Source: Paenarthrobacter sp. DKR-5 (lineage in GTDB: Bacteria > Actinomycetota > Actinomycetes > Actinomycetales > Micrococcaceae). From it: 64,000 bases of DNA. The position numbers were made by a program, and so were the translations under genes. Location: NCBI RefSeq assembly GCF_018531425.1, contig NZ_JAHBOI010000003.1, positions 558,001-622,000 of the forward strand. The letters run 5' to 3'. Within the stretch, counting starts at the first letter, position 1; every line of letters starts with the position of its first letter. A model generated the notes under the pieces. The model searched no databases and had not been told where the DNA came from. It saw only the letters and a list, made by a program, of their open reading frames with translations. Positions 9,434 through 16,503 of this stretch are shown in pieces.

Positions 9434-9845
9434 CATCCTCGAGGCACGGCTGAGCGAAACCCCGATCACCGTGCAGGAAGCCATCGACGCGGTCGAAAGC
9501 GCCGACTGCGGCGCGGTGGTGAGCTTCAGCGGCGTGGTGCGCGACCACGACGGCGGCAGGGCGGTGAACTCACTGAGCTACAGCTCGCACCCGACCGCGG
9601 CCAAGGTCATGAGCGCGGTGGTGCAGGAGCTGGCAGCCGCCCATGACGGGGTCAGGATCTGGGCCGCGCACAGGGTCGGCCCGCTGCAGATCGGCGACGC
9701 CGCCCTGGTGTGCGCCGTGGCGGCCGCCCACCGCGGCCAGGCGTTCGCCGCCTGCTCCGAACTCGTGGACCGGATCAAGGCGGAGGTGCCCATCTGGAAG
9801 GAACAGTTCTTTGCCGACGGCAGCGTCGAATGGGTCGGCGCGTAA
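9423..9845 (+). CDS. moaE: Molybdopterin synthase large subunit MoaE
   Basis: Transfers two sulfurs from MoaD to cPMP to make molybdopterin. The family motif is seen in VSFSGVVRDHDGG, in HRVGPLQIGDAAL and in the end IWKEQFFADGS, which contains the catalytic Lys region. It is 140 residues from ATG 9423, overlapping the upstream gene. This completes moaA, C, D, E, mog and moeA in the window; mobA and moeB are not present here. Confidence 0.95.
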   Translation: MSTDILEARLSETPITVQEAIDAVESADCGAVVSFSGVVRDHDGGRAVNSLSYSSHPTAAKVMSAVVQELAAAHDGVRIWAAHRVGPLQIGDAALVCAVAAAHRGQAFAACSELVDRIKAEVPIWKEQFFADGSVEWVGA

Positions 9846-9878
9846 CCCCGCACCGGGGCTGCCGTTAAGCTTGGAGCC

Positions 9879-10637
9879 ATGAGCGCAACGTTGAAAGTGG
9901 CCGTGCTGGGCGCACAGGGCCGGATGGGGACCGCGGCGGTCCAGGCCGTGAAAGCTGCCGAAGACCTTGAGCTGGTCGCAGCCCTGGGTCGCGGTGACCC
10001 CCTCACCACCCTGCTGTCCTCGGGGGCTCAGGTCGCTGTGGACCTGACCGTGCCGGACAGCACCCAGGCCAATGTGCGCTTCGCCGTCGAGCACGGCATC
10101 CACGCCGTTGTCGGCACCACAGGGTGGGACAAGACCGCGCTGGCCGAGCTGCGCCACCTGCTGCAGTCCCACCCGGGCGTCGGTGTGCTGATCGCGCCCA
10201 ACTTCGCCCTCGGCTCCGTGCTCGCCACCGCCTTCGCCGCGAAGGCCGCGAAGTACTTCGAATCCGTCGAGATCATCGAACTGCACCACCCGCGCAAGGT
10301 TGACGCCCCTTCCGGCACAGCGGTGCGCACCGCCCAGCTGATTGCCGAAGCACGCCGGCATGCCGGGGTGGCCGCGGCCCCGGACGCCACCGAGACGCAG
10401 CTCGACGGCGCCCGCGGTGCCAGTGTGGAGGGGATCCCGGTGCACAGCGTGCGGCTCAGCGGGCTGGTGGCGCACCAGGAAGTGCTGTTCGGCGCGCCGG
10501 GGGAGCAGCTGACCATCCGGCACGACTCGTTCACCCGGGAGTCCTTCATGCCCGGCGTGCTGCTGGGCGTGCGCCAGGTCGGGGGCCGGCCCGGACTGAC
10601 GGTCGGGCTCGACGGCTACCTGGACCTGGACGCGTAG
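9879..10637 (+). CDS. dapB: 4-hydroxy-tetrahydrodipicolinate reductase DapB
   Basis: NAD(P)H-dependent step of the diaminopimelate/lysine pathway. The N-terminal Rossmann motif is VLGAQGRMG, and the catalytic region is ELHHPRKVDAPSGTA. At 252 residues the length is normal. The start ATG follows a -10-like TAAGCT (9866-9871) by 7 nt, suggesting a leaderless mRNA independent of the molybdenum-cofactor operon. The next gene starts 6 nt after its stop. Confidence 0.97.
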   Translation: MSATLKVAVLGAQGRMGTAAVQAVKAAEDLELVAALGRGDPLTTLLSSGAQVAVDLTVPDSTQANVRFAVEHGIHAVVGTTGWDKTALAELRHLLQSHPGVGVLIAPNFALGSVLATAFAAKAAKYFESVEIIELHHPRKVDAPSGTAVRTAQLIAEARRHAGVAAAPDATETQLDGARGASVEGIPVHSVRLSGLVAHQEVLFGAPGEQLTIRHDSFTRESFMPGVLLGVRQVGGRPGLTVGLDGYLDLDA

Positions 10638-10643
10638 GCCCCG

Positions 10644-11090
10644 ATGCGCACCAAGATCTGGGTGGGCCTCATCGCCCTGCTGCTCGTGTTCTACCTCGTC
10701 GTCATGGTCCAGCAGGCCTTCTGGCTGCTCGCGGACCCGAACTGGACCGCGAAGGGCCTCGGCGCAGCGTACCTGGTGCTGCCGGTCGTCGGCGCGTGGG
10801 CGCTGGTGCGCGAGATTCTCTTCGGCGCCCGGACCGAGCGGCTGGCCAAGGAGCTCGAAGCCGAGGGCGGCCTGCCGGAAGACAACCTCCCCCGCACACC
10901 GGGCGGACGGATCGTGCGGGAGGCGGCGGACCGGGAGTTCCAGAAGTACAAGGCCGAGGCGGAGGCGGCCCCGGCGGACTGGCGGTCCTGGTTCCGGCTT
11001 TCCTGCGCCTATGACGCCGCGGGGGACCGCAAACGCGCCCGCTCGTCGATGCGTGACGCGATCAAGCTGTACCAGACCCGCGCGGGCTAG
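10644..11090 (+). CDS. Two-TM protein with TPR-like C-terminus, unknown function
   Basis: A 148-residue protein with two hydrophobic segments (about residues 6-27 and 36-56), then a soluble tail in which WFRLSCAYDAAGDRKRARSSMRDAIKLY resembles a single tetratricopeptide repeat. I do not recognise a named family. It follows dapB by 6 nt and is probably co-transcribed with it. A strong hairpin follows its stop codon. Confidence 0.8.
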   Translation: MRTKIWVGLIALLLVFYLVVMVQQAFWLLADPNWTAKGLGAAYLVLPVVGAWALVREILFGARTERLAKELEAEGGLPEDNLPRTPGGRIVREAADREFQKYKAEAEAAPADWRSWFRLSCAYDAAGDRKRARSSMRDAIKLYQTRAG

Positions 11091-11126
11091 GCTTCCCGCG
11101 GTCCCTGCCGGGGACCGCGGGAAGCC
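11090..11126. terminator. Bidirectional terminator hairpin
   Basis: A perfect 16-bp stem (GGCTTCCCGCGGTCCC, 11090-11105, with 11111-11126) and a 5-nt loop lie between two convergent genes. There is no T-tract on either side. Confidence 0.75.
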
Positions 11127-11132
11127 TCCTGG

Positions 11133-12536
11133 TCAGCGCGTGGCCGCGACGGCGGCCTTCCGCGCCGACCAGCCGGCGTAGCTGCCGTCGAGCTCGACGA
11201 TGTCGTACCCGGCCCGGCGCAGGGCGCTCGCCGCAACCGAGTTGCGCACGCCGCTCTGGCAGTAGGTCACGATGGTGCCCTCGGCGGGAAGTTCGTCGAG
11301 GTGCCACATGACCCGGCCGCCGCTGAGCTGGCCGGAGCCGGGAATGTGGCCTGCGGTGTGTTCGGTGCGGTTGCGCACGTCGAGCACCAGCGCCGCGTCG
11401 AAGCCTTCCAGCTCCTCGGGCTGGATCAGCTTCGGGGTGGCCGTGGGCAGGCCCGCGAGGCTCGTGACGTAGCCGGCTACCGAGTCGATGCCCACGCGGA
11501 CCAGGTGGTCCCGCATGCGCTCGGCCTGGGCCGCGCTTCCGGCCAGCAGGACGAGCGGATTCTTGTCGGTCTCAGGGTTGACCACCCAGGCGCCGAAGCT
11601 GGCCACGGACTTGCCGTCGGGGATGTTGAGCGAGCCGGCGACGGTGCCTTCATGGACCTGGGTGTGCGGCCGGGTGTCCACGAAGGTCACCGTGTCCGCG
11701 GCCAGGTCCGCGGCGACGGCGGCCGGGTCGAGCTCTGCCAGCGGAGCGCGTTCGCCCATCACTGCAGGGCCCTGGCGGTTCTCCCGCTTCATCCGCGCGA
11801 AGTAGGCATGGGCGTCCGGCTGGCCGTCGAGCAGTTCATTGATGAAGCCCTGCTCGTCATTGGCCGCCAGGTAGGGTCCCCACCAGGCGTACAGCCGCTC
11901 GTAGCCCACCGTGGAGGACGGGATGGCGCCCAAGGCCTTCCCGCAGGCGCTGCCCGCGCCGTGGCCGGGATGCACCTGGACGTAGTCGGGGAGGGTCAGG
12001 AACTTGTCCCGCAGGCTGGAGAACAGCTGGCGGGCGCCTTCGAACCGGGTGTTGACGCCGCCGGCCGCCTCGTCGAGCAGGTCCGGACGGCCCAGGTCGC
12101 CGGAGAAGACGAAGTCGCCTGAAAGCAGGTATCCAGGCTGGTCGCTGAAGGCTCCGTCGGTGATGAGGAAGGACAGGTGCTCCGGGGTGTGCCCGGGGGT
12201 GTGGACGGCCTTCACGGTGATGTTGCCGAGGCTGACTGTGTCGCCGTCGTAAAGGAGTTCGCCGGCGAACTCGTACTGCCAGTCCGGGCCGCCCTCGCCG
12301 GAAACGTAGATCGTCGCGCCGGTGGCAGCGGCCAGCTCGCGCGTGCCGGAGAGGTAATCGGCGTGGATGTGGGTCTCGGTCACCGCCACGATCCTCATGC
12401 CGTTGGCCGCTGCGAGGGAGCGGTACGTTTCGATGTCGCGGCGGGCGTCGACGACGATCGCTTCACCCTTGGCCTGGCAGCCGATGAAGTAACTGGCCTG
12501 GGCGAGATCCTCGTCGTAGATGCGCTCGATGAGCAT
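11133..12536 (-). CDS. MBL-fold hydrolase with two rhodanese domains (persulfide dioxygenase type)
   Basis: A 467-residue fusion. Residues 1-230 are a metallo-beta-lactamase fold of the ETHE1-like group, with THIHAD (H56, H58, D60), HTPGHTPEH and HPGHGAGSACGK. Two rhodanese domains follow. The first lacks the catalytic Cys (the loop reads LLAGSAAQ). The second has CQSGVR with Cys at about 426. Related fusions oxidise glutathione or CoA persulfide and transfer sulfane sulfur. The start ATG 12536 follows AAAGAGAG. Its promoter contains a CsoR/CstR-like palindrome (12598-12613), which supports control by persulfide or copper. Substrate is inference. Confidence 0.9.
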   Translation of the reverse strand: MLIERIYDEDLAQASYFIGCQAKGEAIVVDARRDIETYRSLAAANGMRIVAVTETHIHADYLSGTRELAAATGATIYVSGEGGPDWQYEFAGELLYDGDTVSLGNITVKAVHTPGHTPEHLSFLITDGAFSDQPGYLLSGDFVFSGDLGRPDLLDEAAGGVNTRFEGARQLFSSLRDKFLTLPDYVQVHPGHGAGSACGKALGAIPSSTVGYERLYAWWGPYLAANDEQGFINELLDGQPDAHAYFARMKRENRQGPAVMGERAPLAELDPAAVAADLAADTVTFVDTRPHTQVHEGTVAGSLNIPDGKSVASFGAWVVNPETDKNPLVLLAGSAAQAERMRDHLVRVGIDSVAGYVTSLAGLPTATPKLIQPEELEGFDAALVLDVRNRTEHTAGHIPGSGQLSGGRVMWHLDELPAEGTIVTYCQSGVRNSVAASALRRAGYDIVELDGSYAGWSARKAAVAATR

Positions 12537-12591
12537 GGTGCTCTCTTTCGTCTCAGCGTGGGACGGCCGCAAGGACCGTCGTGGTGCTTCC

Positions 12592-12620
12592 AGTGTAATA
12601 CCCCCTGGGGTATGCGGCAA
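12592..12620 (-). promoter_or_regulatory. Promoter of the MBL-rhodanese gene with CsoR/CstR-like operator
   Basis: Reading on the minus strand, -35 TTGCCG (12620-12615) and -10 TACACT (12597-12592) are spaced by 17 bp. Sixteen of those spacer bases are the palindrome ATACCCC-CT-GGGGTAT (12598-12613). This sequence form is typical of CsoR-family repressors; the persulfide sensor CstR controls similar MBL-rhodanese genes in Firmicutes. No CsoR-family gene is present in this window. Confidence 0.7.
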
Positions 12621-12649
12621 CGTCGGGTGGCCCGGGTTATGTTGGAGCC

Positions 12650-13471
12650 ATGGCTGATGCGTTCAATGCGGCGGACGGGACCCGGATTTCGTTCGAAGAA
12701 GCGGGGGAGGGTCCGGCCGTGCTGCTGGTCCATGGCTCGGGGCTGTCCCGCGCGATCTGGCGCGGCTTCGGTTATGTGAAGGCGCTGCGCGGCAGTTACC
12801 GGGTCATCACCGTCGACCTGCGCGGCCACGGCCGCAGCGACAAGCCGCACCGGGAGCAGGACTACCGGATGGAGCTGGTGGTCGGGGACCTGCTCGCCGT
12901 GCTGGATGCCGCCGGCGTCGACGCCGCCCACCTCCTGGGGTACTCCTTCGGGGCAAGGGTGGGCTTCTCCTTGGCTGACAGCCATCCGGAGCGGATGCTC
13001 TCCTTTGTCTCCGCCGGAGGGACGCACCGCCCGTTGGCCGGCCAGATCGAGCGGGTGTTCTTCCCCGGCTACGACCAGGCGATCAGCGACGGCGGCATGG
13101 CTGAATTCGTGCGGCGCTGGGGTGAGGCCTCCGGCCGGCCCATCGACCCGCAGACGGCCGCCGCCTTCCAAGCCAACGACGCCGCAGCCCTGCAGGCCTA
13201 CTTTCGGCAGAGCGAAAGCGAGCCCGGGGTGCCCGAGGACCGGCTGGAACGCTTCGCGCTGCCGGTGCTGCTGCTGGCGGGCACGGAGGACCATCCCAGG
13301 GCGCGCGACTCCCGCCTTGCCGCGGACCTGATACCCGGCGCCGAATTCCGCGCGCTGGCCGGCCGGAACCACGGGTCCACGCTGGTTCCCGCCGACGAGG
13401 TGCTCGAGGCCGTGCTTCCGTTCCTGGAGAGGGCGGGCAAGGGCTTGCGGGTCGAACATATGTTCGAATAA
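12650..13471 (+). CDS. Alpha/beta hydrolase
   Basis: A 273-residue serine hydrolase. The nucleophile elbow GYSFG places Ser at 99. The oxyanion region is HGSG near residue 27. The catalytic His is in RNHGS at about 241. A cap region lies in the middle. The start ATG lies 6 nt after TATGTT (12638-12643), suggesting a leaderless transcript divergent from the MBL-rhodanese gene. The shared 113-base region contains the CsoR/CstR-like operator. Substrate unknown; esterase, haloperoxidase-like or lactonase are possible. Confidence 0.85.
   Translation: MADAFNAADGTRISFEEAGEGPAVLLVHGSGLSRAIWRGFGYVKALRGSYRVITVDLRGHGRSDKPHREQDYRMELVVGDLLAVLDAAGVDAAHLLGYSFGARVGFSLADSHPERMLSFVSAGGTHRPLAGQIERVFFPGYDQAISDGGMAEFVRRWGEASGRPIDPQTAAAFQANDAAALQAYFRQSESEPGVPEDRLERFALPVLLLAGTEDHPRARDSRLAADLIPGAEFRALAGRNHGSTLVPADEVLEAVLPFLERAGKGLRVEHMFE
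13453..13466. promoter_or_regulatory. LexA box (SOS box), perfect palindrome
   Basis: CGAACATATGTTCG matches the Gram-positive SOS consensus at every position. It lies directly before a -10 box TAATCT (13469-13474), which is 6 nt before the ATG at 13481. It overlaps the last codons of the hydrolase gene. Confidence 0.9.
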
Positions 13472-13480
13472 TCTTGCTGC

Positions 13481-13750
13481 ATGGAAGACGTGGAATGGCG
13501 GCGGGAGGGTCCAACCCTTGCCCAGCAGCCCCCTGGCCCTGAGCTCGTCCGCCGGCTGGCCGACATCGATATTGACGTGCTCACGGAGGACGAACTGCTC
13601 GAGTATCTCGCTGCGGCGCGCAGCCAGGCTGCCTGGGCGGATTCCCTGCAGGAGCGGGCGATCGGGCTGTTCGCCGCCCGTCGCCGGTGCCCCGTAACGG
13701 TCCCGGCCGCAGCCCGCAAAGGTTCTCCCAAATCAACCCGGAGCGGGTAA
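13481..13750 (+). pseudogene. Truncated 13E12/DUF222-like N-terminal fragment under SOS control
   Basis: An 89-residue frame. The stretch from RLADIDIDVLTEDELL through RSQAAWADSLQERAIGLFAARR resembles the helical N-terminus of 13E12-repeat/DUF222 proteins, which are normally over 400 residues and end in an HNH nuclease. Here the similarity stops at about residue 68 and a basic tail of about 20 residues follows. A perfect LexA box and a -10 box lie immediately upstream, and the start is leaderless in layout. Relatives in mycobacteria are, as I recall, LexA-regulated. I read this as a decayed gene that keeps its promoter, but a functional short protein is possible. Confidence 0.55.
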
Positions 13751-13760
13751 CGTTTCCTCT

Positions 13761-14657
13761 ATGGCCGACTCTGACATTCTCTTTGGTTCCCTGCTGACCG
13801 CAATGGTGACGCCGTTCACCGATGACGGGAAAGTGGACTACGACCAGGCGGCCAAACTTGCCGTCAAACTCGTCGACGAGGGCTGCGACGGTCTGGTGGT
13901 CACCGGGACCACGGGGGAGACCTCAACCCTCAAGGACGAAGAGAACGTTGCGATGTTCCAGGCCGTCAAGGACGCTGTCGGCGGCCGCGCCAAAATCGTC
14001 GCCGGCACCGGTACGAACGACACCGAGCACTCCATCCAGCTCTCACGCCGGGCGGCCGAGGTCGGCGTCGACGGGCTGCTGCTGGTCACCCCTTACTACA
14101 ACAAGCCAAGCCAGGCCGGCGTCCAGGCGCACTTCGAAGCCGTGGCCTCCGCCACCGACGTCCCCGTGATGCTCTACGACATCCCGGGCCGGTCAGGGAT
14201 TCCGATCGCCGTTGAGACGATGCTCCGGCTTGCGGACCACCCGAACATCGTCGCTGTGAAGGACGCCAAGGGCGACTTCGCTGCCGGCACCCGGGTGATG
14301 GCCAACAGCGACCTGCAGTTCTACTCGGGTGATGACGGCCTCACCCTGCCGTGGATGGCGATCGGCGCCGTCGGCCTCGTCGGCGTCACGACCCACGTGG
14401 TGACCGCGCGCTACCGCGCCCTCATCGACGCGATCCAGGCCGGGAACCTGAAGCAGGCCCAGGCGATCAATTTCGAGCTCGAACCGGTGGTCCGTGCCAC
14501 GATGACCCGCGTCCCGGGAGCGGTGGCCGCCAAGCAGATCCTCCAGTGGCAGGGCGTGCTGCCCAATTGCGCCGTCCGGCTGCCCCTCGTGGTGCCGACC
14601 GAGGCTGAAGCCGCCCAGATCCGCGCGGACCTGGCGGAAGCCGGAATGGAATACTGA
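13761..14657 (+). CDS. dapA: 4-hydroxy-tetrahydrodipicolinate synthase DapA
   Basis: Condenses pyruvate with aspartate semialdehyde. The TIM-barrel lyase signatures are GTTGETSTL, PYYNKPSQ (residues 111-118), the catalytic Tyr139 in LYDIPGRSG and the Schiff-base Lys167 in AVKDAKGD. At 298 residues it is full length. A -10-like TAACGT (13748-13753) lies 7 nt before the ATG. RNase J follows 3 nt after the stop, a common actinobacterial pair. Confidence 0.97.
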   Translation: MADSDILFGSLLTAMVTPFTDDGKVDYDQAAKLAVKLVDEGCDGLVVTGTTGETSTLKDEENVAMFQAVKDAVGGRAKIVAGTGTNDTEHSIQLSRRAAEVGVDGLLLVTPYYNKPSQAGVQAHFEAVASATDVPVMLYDIPGRSGIPIAVETMLRLADHPNIVAVKDAKGDFAAGTRVMANSDLQFYSGDDGLTLPWMAIGAVGLVGVTTHVVTARYRALIDAIQAGNLKQAQAINFELEPVVRATMTRVPGAVAAKQILQWQGVLPNCAVRLPLVVPTEAEAAQIRADLAEAGMEY

Positions 14658-14660
14658 TCC

Positions 14661-16352
14661 ATGAGCCAGACCACTGTGCCAGGGCTGAAGACCCCGCCGC
14701 CCCTGGCGGACGGGACACTGCGGATCGTTCCCCTCGGCGGCCTGGGCGAGATCGGCCGCAACATGGCGGTCTTTGAGATTGACGGCAAGCTCCTCATCGT
14801 CGACTGCGGCGTCCTCTTCCCGGAGGAAACCCAGCCCGGCGTAGACCTGATCCTGCCGGACTTCTCCTACATCGAGGGCAGGCTCGACGACGTCGTCGCG
14901 GTGGTGCTCACGCACGGGCACGAGGACCACATCGGCGCCGTTCCCTACCTGCTGCGCCACCGCCACGACATCCCGCTCGTCGGCTCCCAGCTGACCCTGG
15001 CCCTGGTCGAGGCGAAGCTGCAGGAACACCGCATCAAGCCCTACTCGCTGACCGTGGCCGAGGGCCAGGTCGAGAAGTTCGGCCCGTTCGAGTGCGAATT
15101 CGTGGCCGTGAACCACTCCATTCCGGACGCGCTGGCGGTCTTCATCCGAACGGCCGGCGGCAATGTGCTGCACACCGGCGACTTCAAGATGGACCAGCTG
15201 CCGCTGGACGGGCGCATCACCGACCTGCGCGCGTTCGCCCGGCTGGGCGAGGAGGGAGTGGACCTGTTCATGGTCGACTCCACCAACGCGGACGTCCCCG
15301 GCTTCACGACCGCCGAAAAGGAAATCGGCCCCACCCTGGACCGGCTGTTCGGCCAGGCAGAGAAACGCATCATCGTCGCCTCCTTCTCCTCGCACGTGCA
15401 CCGCGTCCAGCAGGTTCTCGACGCCGCCGCCGCCCACGGCCGGCGCGTCGCCTTCGTGGGCCGGTCCATGGTGCGGAACATGGGCATCGCCGCGCAGCTG
15501 GGCTACCTGCAGGTGCCGGAAAACGTGCTGGTGGACCTGAAAAATGTGGACAACCTGCCCGACGACCAGGTGGTGCTGATGTCCACCGGGTCGCAGGGCG
15601 AGCCGATGGCGGCACTGTCGCGGATGGCGAACGGGGACCACCGCGTGCAGGTGGGCACGGGCGACACCGTGATTCTGGCGTCCTCGCTCATCCCGGGCAA
15701 TGAGAACGCCGTGTTCCGGGTCATCAACGGCCTGCTCAAGCTCGGCGCCGAGGTGATCCACAAGGGCACCGCCAAGGTCCACGTCTCCGGCCACGCCGCC
15801 GCCGGGGAACTGCTCTACTGCTACAACATCCTCAAGCCCACCAACGTCATGCCGGTGCACGGCGAAACCCGGCACCTGATCGCCAACGGCCGGATCGCGG
15901 TGTCCAGCGGTGTGCCCGAGCGCAATGTGCTCCTCACCGACGACGGCAGCGTGGTGGACATGGTCGACCACAAGGCCAGCATCGTGGGCCAGGTCGAATG
16001 CGGCTACGTCTACGTCGACGGATCCAGCATCGGCGAGATCACCGACGCGGACCTCAAGGACCGCCGCATCCTCGGCGATGAGGGGTTCATCTCCATCATC
16101 ACCGTGGTCAACCGCACCACCGGCAAAATTGTCACCGGCCCGGAGATCCATGCGCGCGGGGTCGCCGAGGATGACGCGGTCTTCAACGAGATCATTCCCA
16201 AGATCAACGCAGCGCTTGAGGAGGCCGTCACGGCCACCACCGAGCACACCAACTACCAGCTGCAGCAGGTGGTACGGCGCGTGGTGGGCACCTGGGTCAA
16301 CCGCAAGCTGCGCCGCCGGCCAATGATCATCCCGGTGGTGCTCGAGGCGTAG
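14661..16352 (+). CDS. rnj: Ribonuclease J
   Basis: A 563-residue metallo-beta-lactamase/beta-CASP ribonuclease with 5'-3' exonuclease and endonuclease activity in RNA maturation. The zinc motif is HGHEDHIG at about residues 85-92. The beta-CASP region includes VDSTNAD and ASFSSHVHRVQQ, and the C-terminal part includes MPVHGETRHL. It is co-transcribed with dapA in most relatives. The 151 bases to ftsK hold only a short GGCGGT/ACCGCC hairpin near 16354-16371 and the ftsK promoter. Confidence 0.95.
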   Translation: MSQTTVPGLKTPPPLADGTLRIVPLGGLGEIGRNMAVFEIDGKLLIVDCGVLFPEETQPGVDLILPDFSYIEGRLDDVVAVVLTHGHEDHIGAVPYLLRHRHDIPLVGSQLTLALVEAKLQEHRIKPYSLTVAEGQVEKFGPFECEFVAVNHSIPDALAVFIRTAGGNVLHTGDFKMDQLPLDGRITDLRAFARLGEEGVDLFMVDSTNADVPGFTTAEKEIGPTLDRLFGQAEKRIIVASFSSHVHRVQQVLDAAAAHGRRVAFVGRSMVRNMGIAAQLGYLQVPENVLVDLKNVDNLPDDQVVLMSTGSQGEPMAALSRMANGDHRVQVGTGDTVILASSLIPGNENAVFRVINGLLKLGAEVIHKGTAKVHVSGHAAAGELLYCYNILKPTNVMPVHGETRHLIANGRIAVSSGVPERNVLLTDDGSVVDMVDHKASIVGQVECGYVYVDGSSIGEITDADLKDRRILGDEGFISIITVVNRTTGKIVTGPEIHARGVAEDDAVFNEIIPKINAALEEAVTATTEHTNYQLQQVVRRVVGTWVNRKLRRRPMIIPVVLEA

Positions 16353-16503
16353 CGGCGGTCACTTCACCGCCCGGCAGAGGCCAGGGCCGGTGGCGCGCGA
16401 TGAGGACATTTTTCCGCCCGCTGCCGCCCCGCTGACGCCCCGACACCGAGGCCCGGGGGCGCAAATCCGGGCCGCGGAGCAGAAACACGGGTAGCTTGGA
16501 ACC

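Noticed and set aside
9846-9860. CCCCGCACCGGGG after moaE, considered as a terminator.
   Set aside because: The stem is only 4-5 bp with no T-tract, and it lies inside the dapB promoter region.
14193-16247. A 684-codon open frame on the minus strand opposite dapA and rnj, and similar long antisense frames elsewhere (for example 1987-4350 and 52573-55173).
   Set aside because: High-GC third-position bias opens antisense frames. The plus-strand products are complete known proteins, and the antisense products are low-complexity His/Asp/Gly/Arg-rich sequences with no domains.
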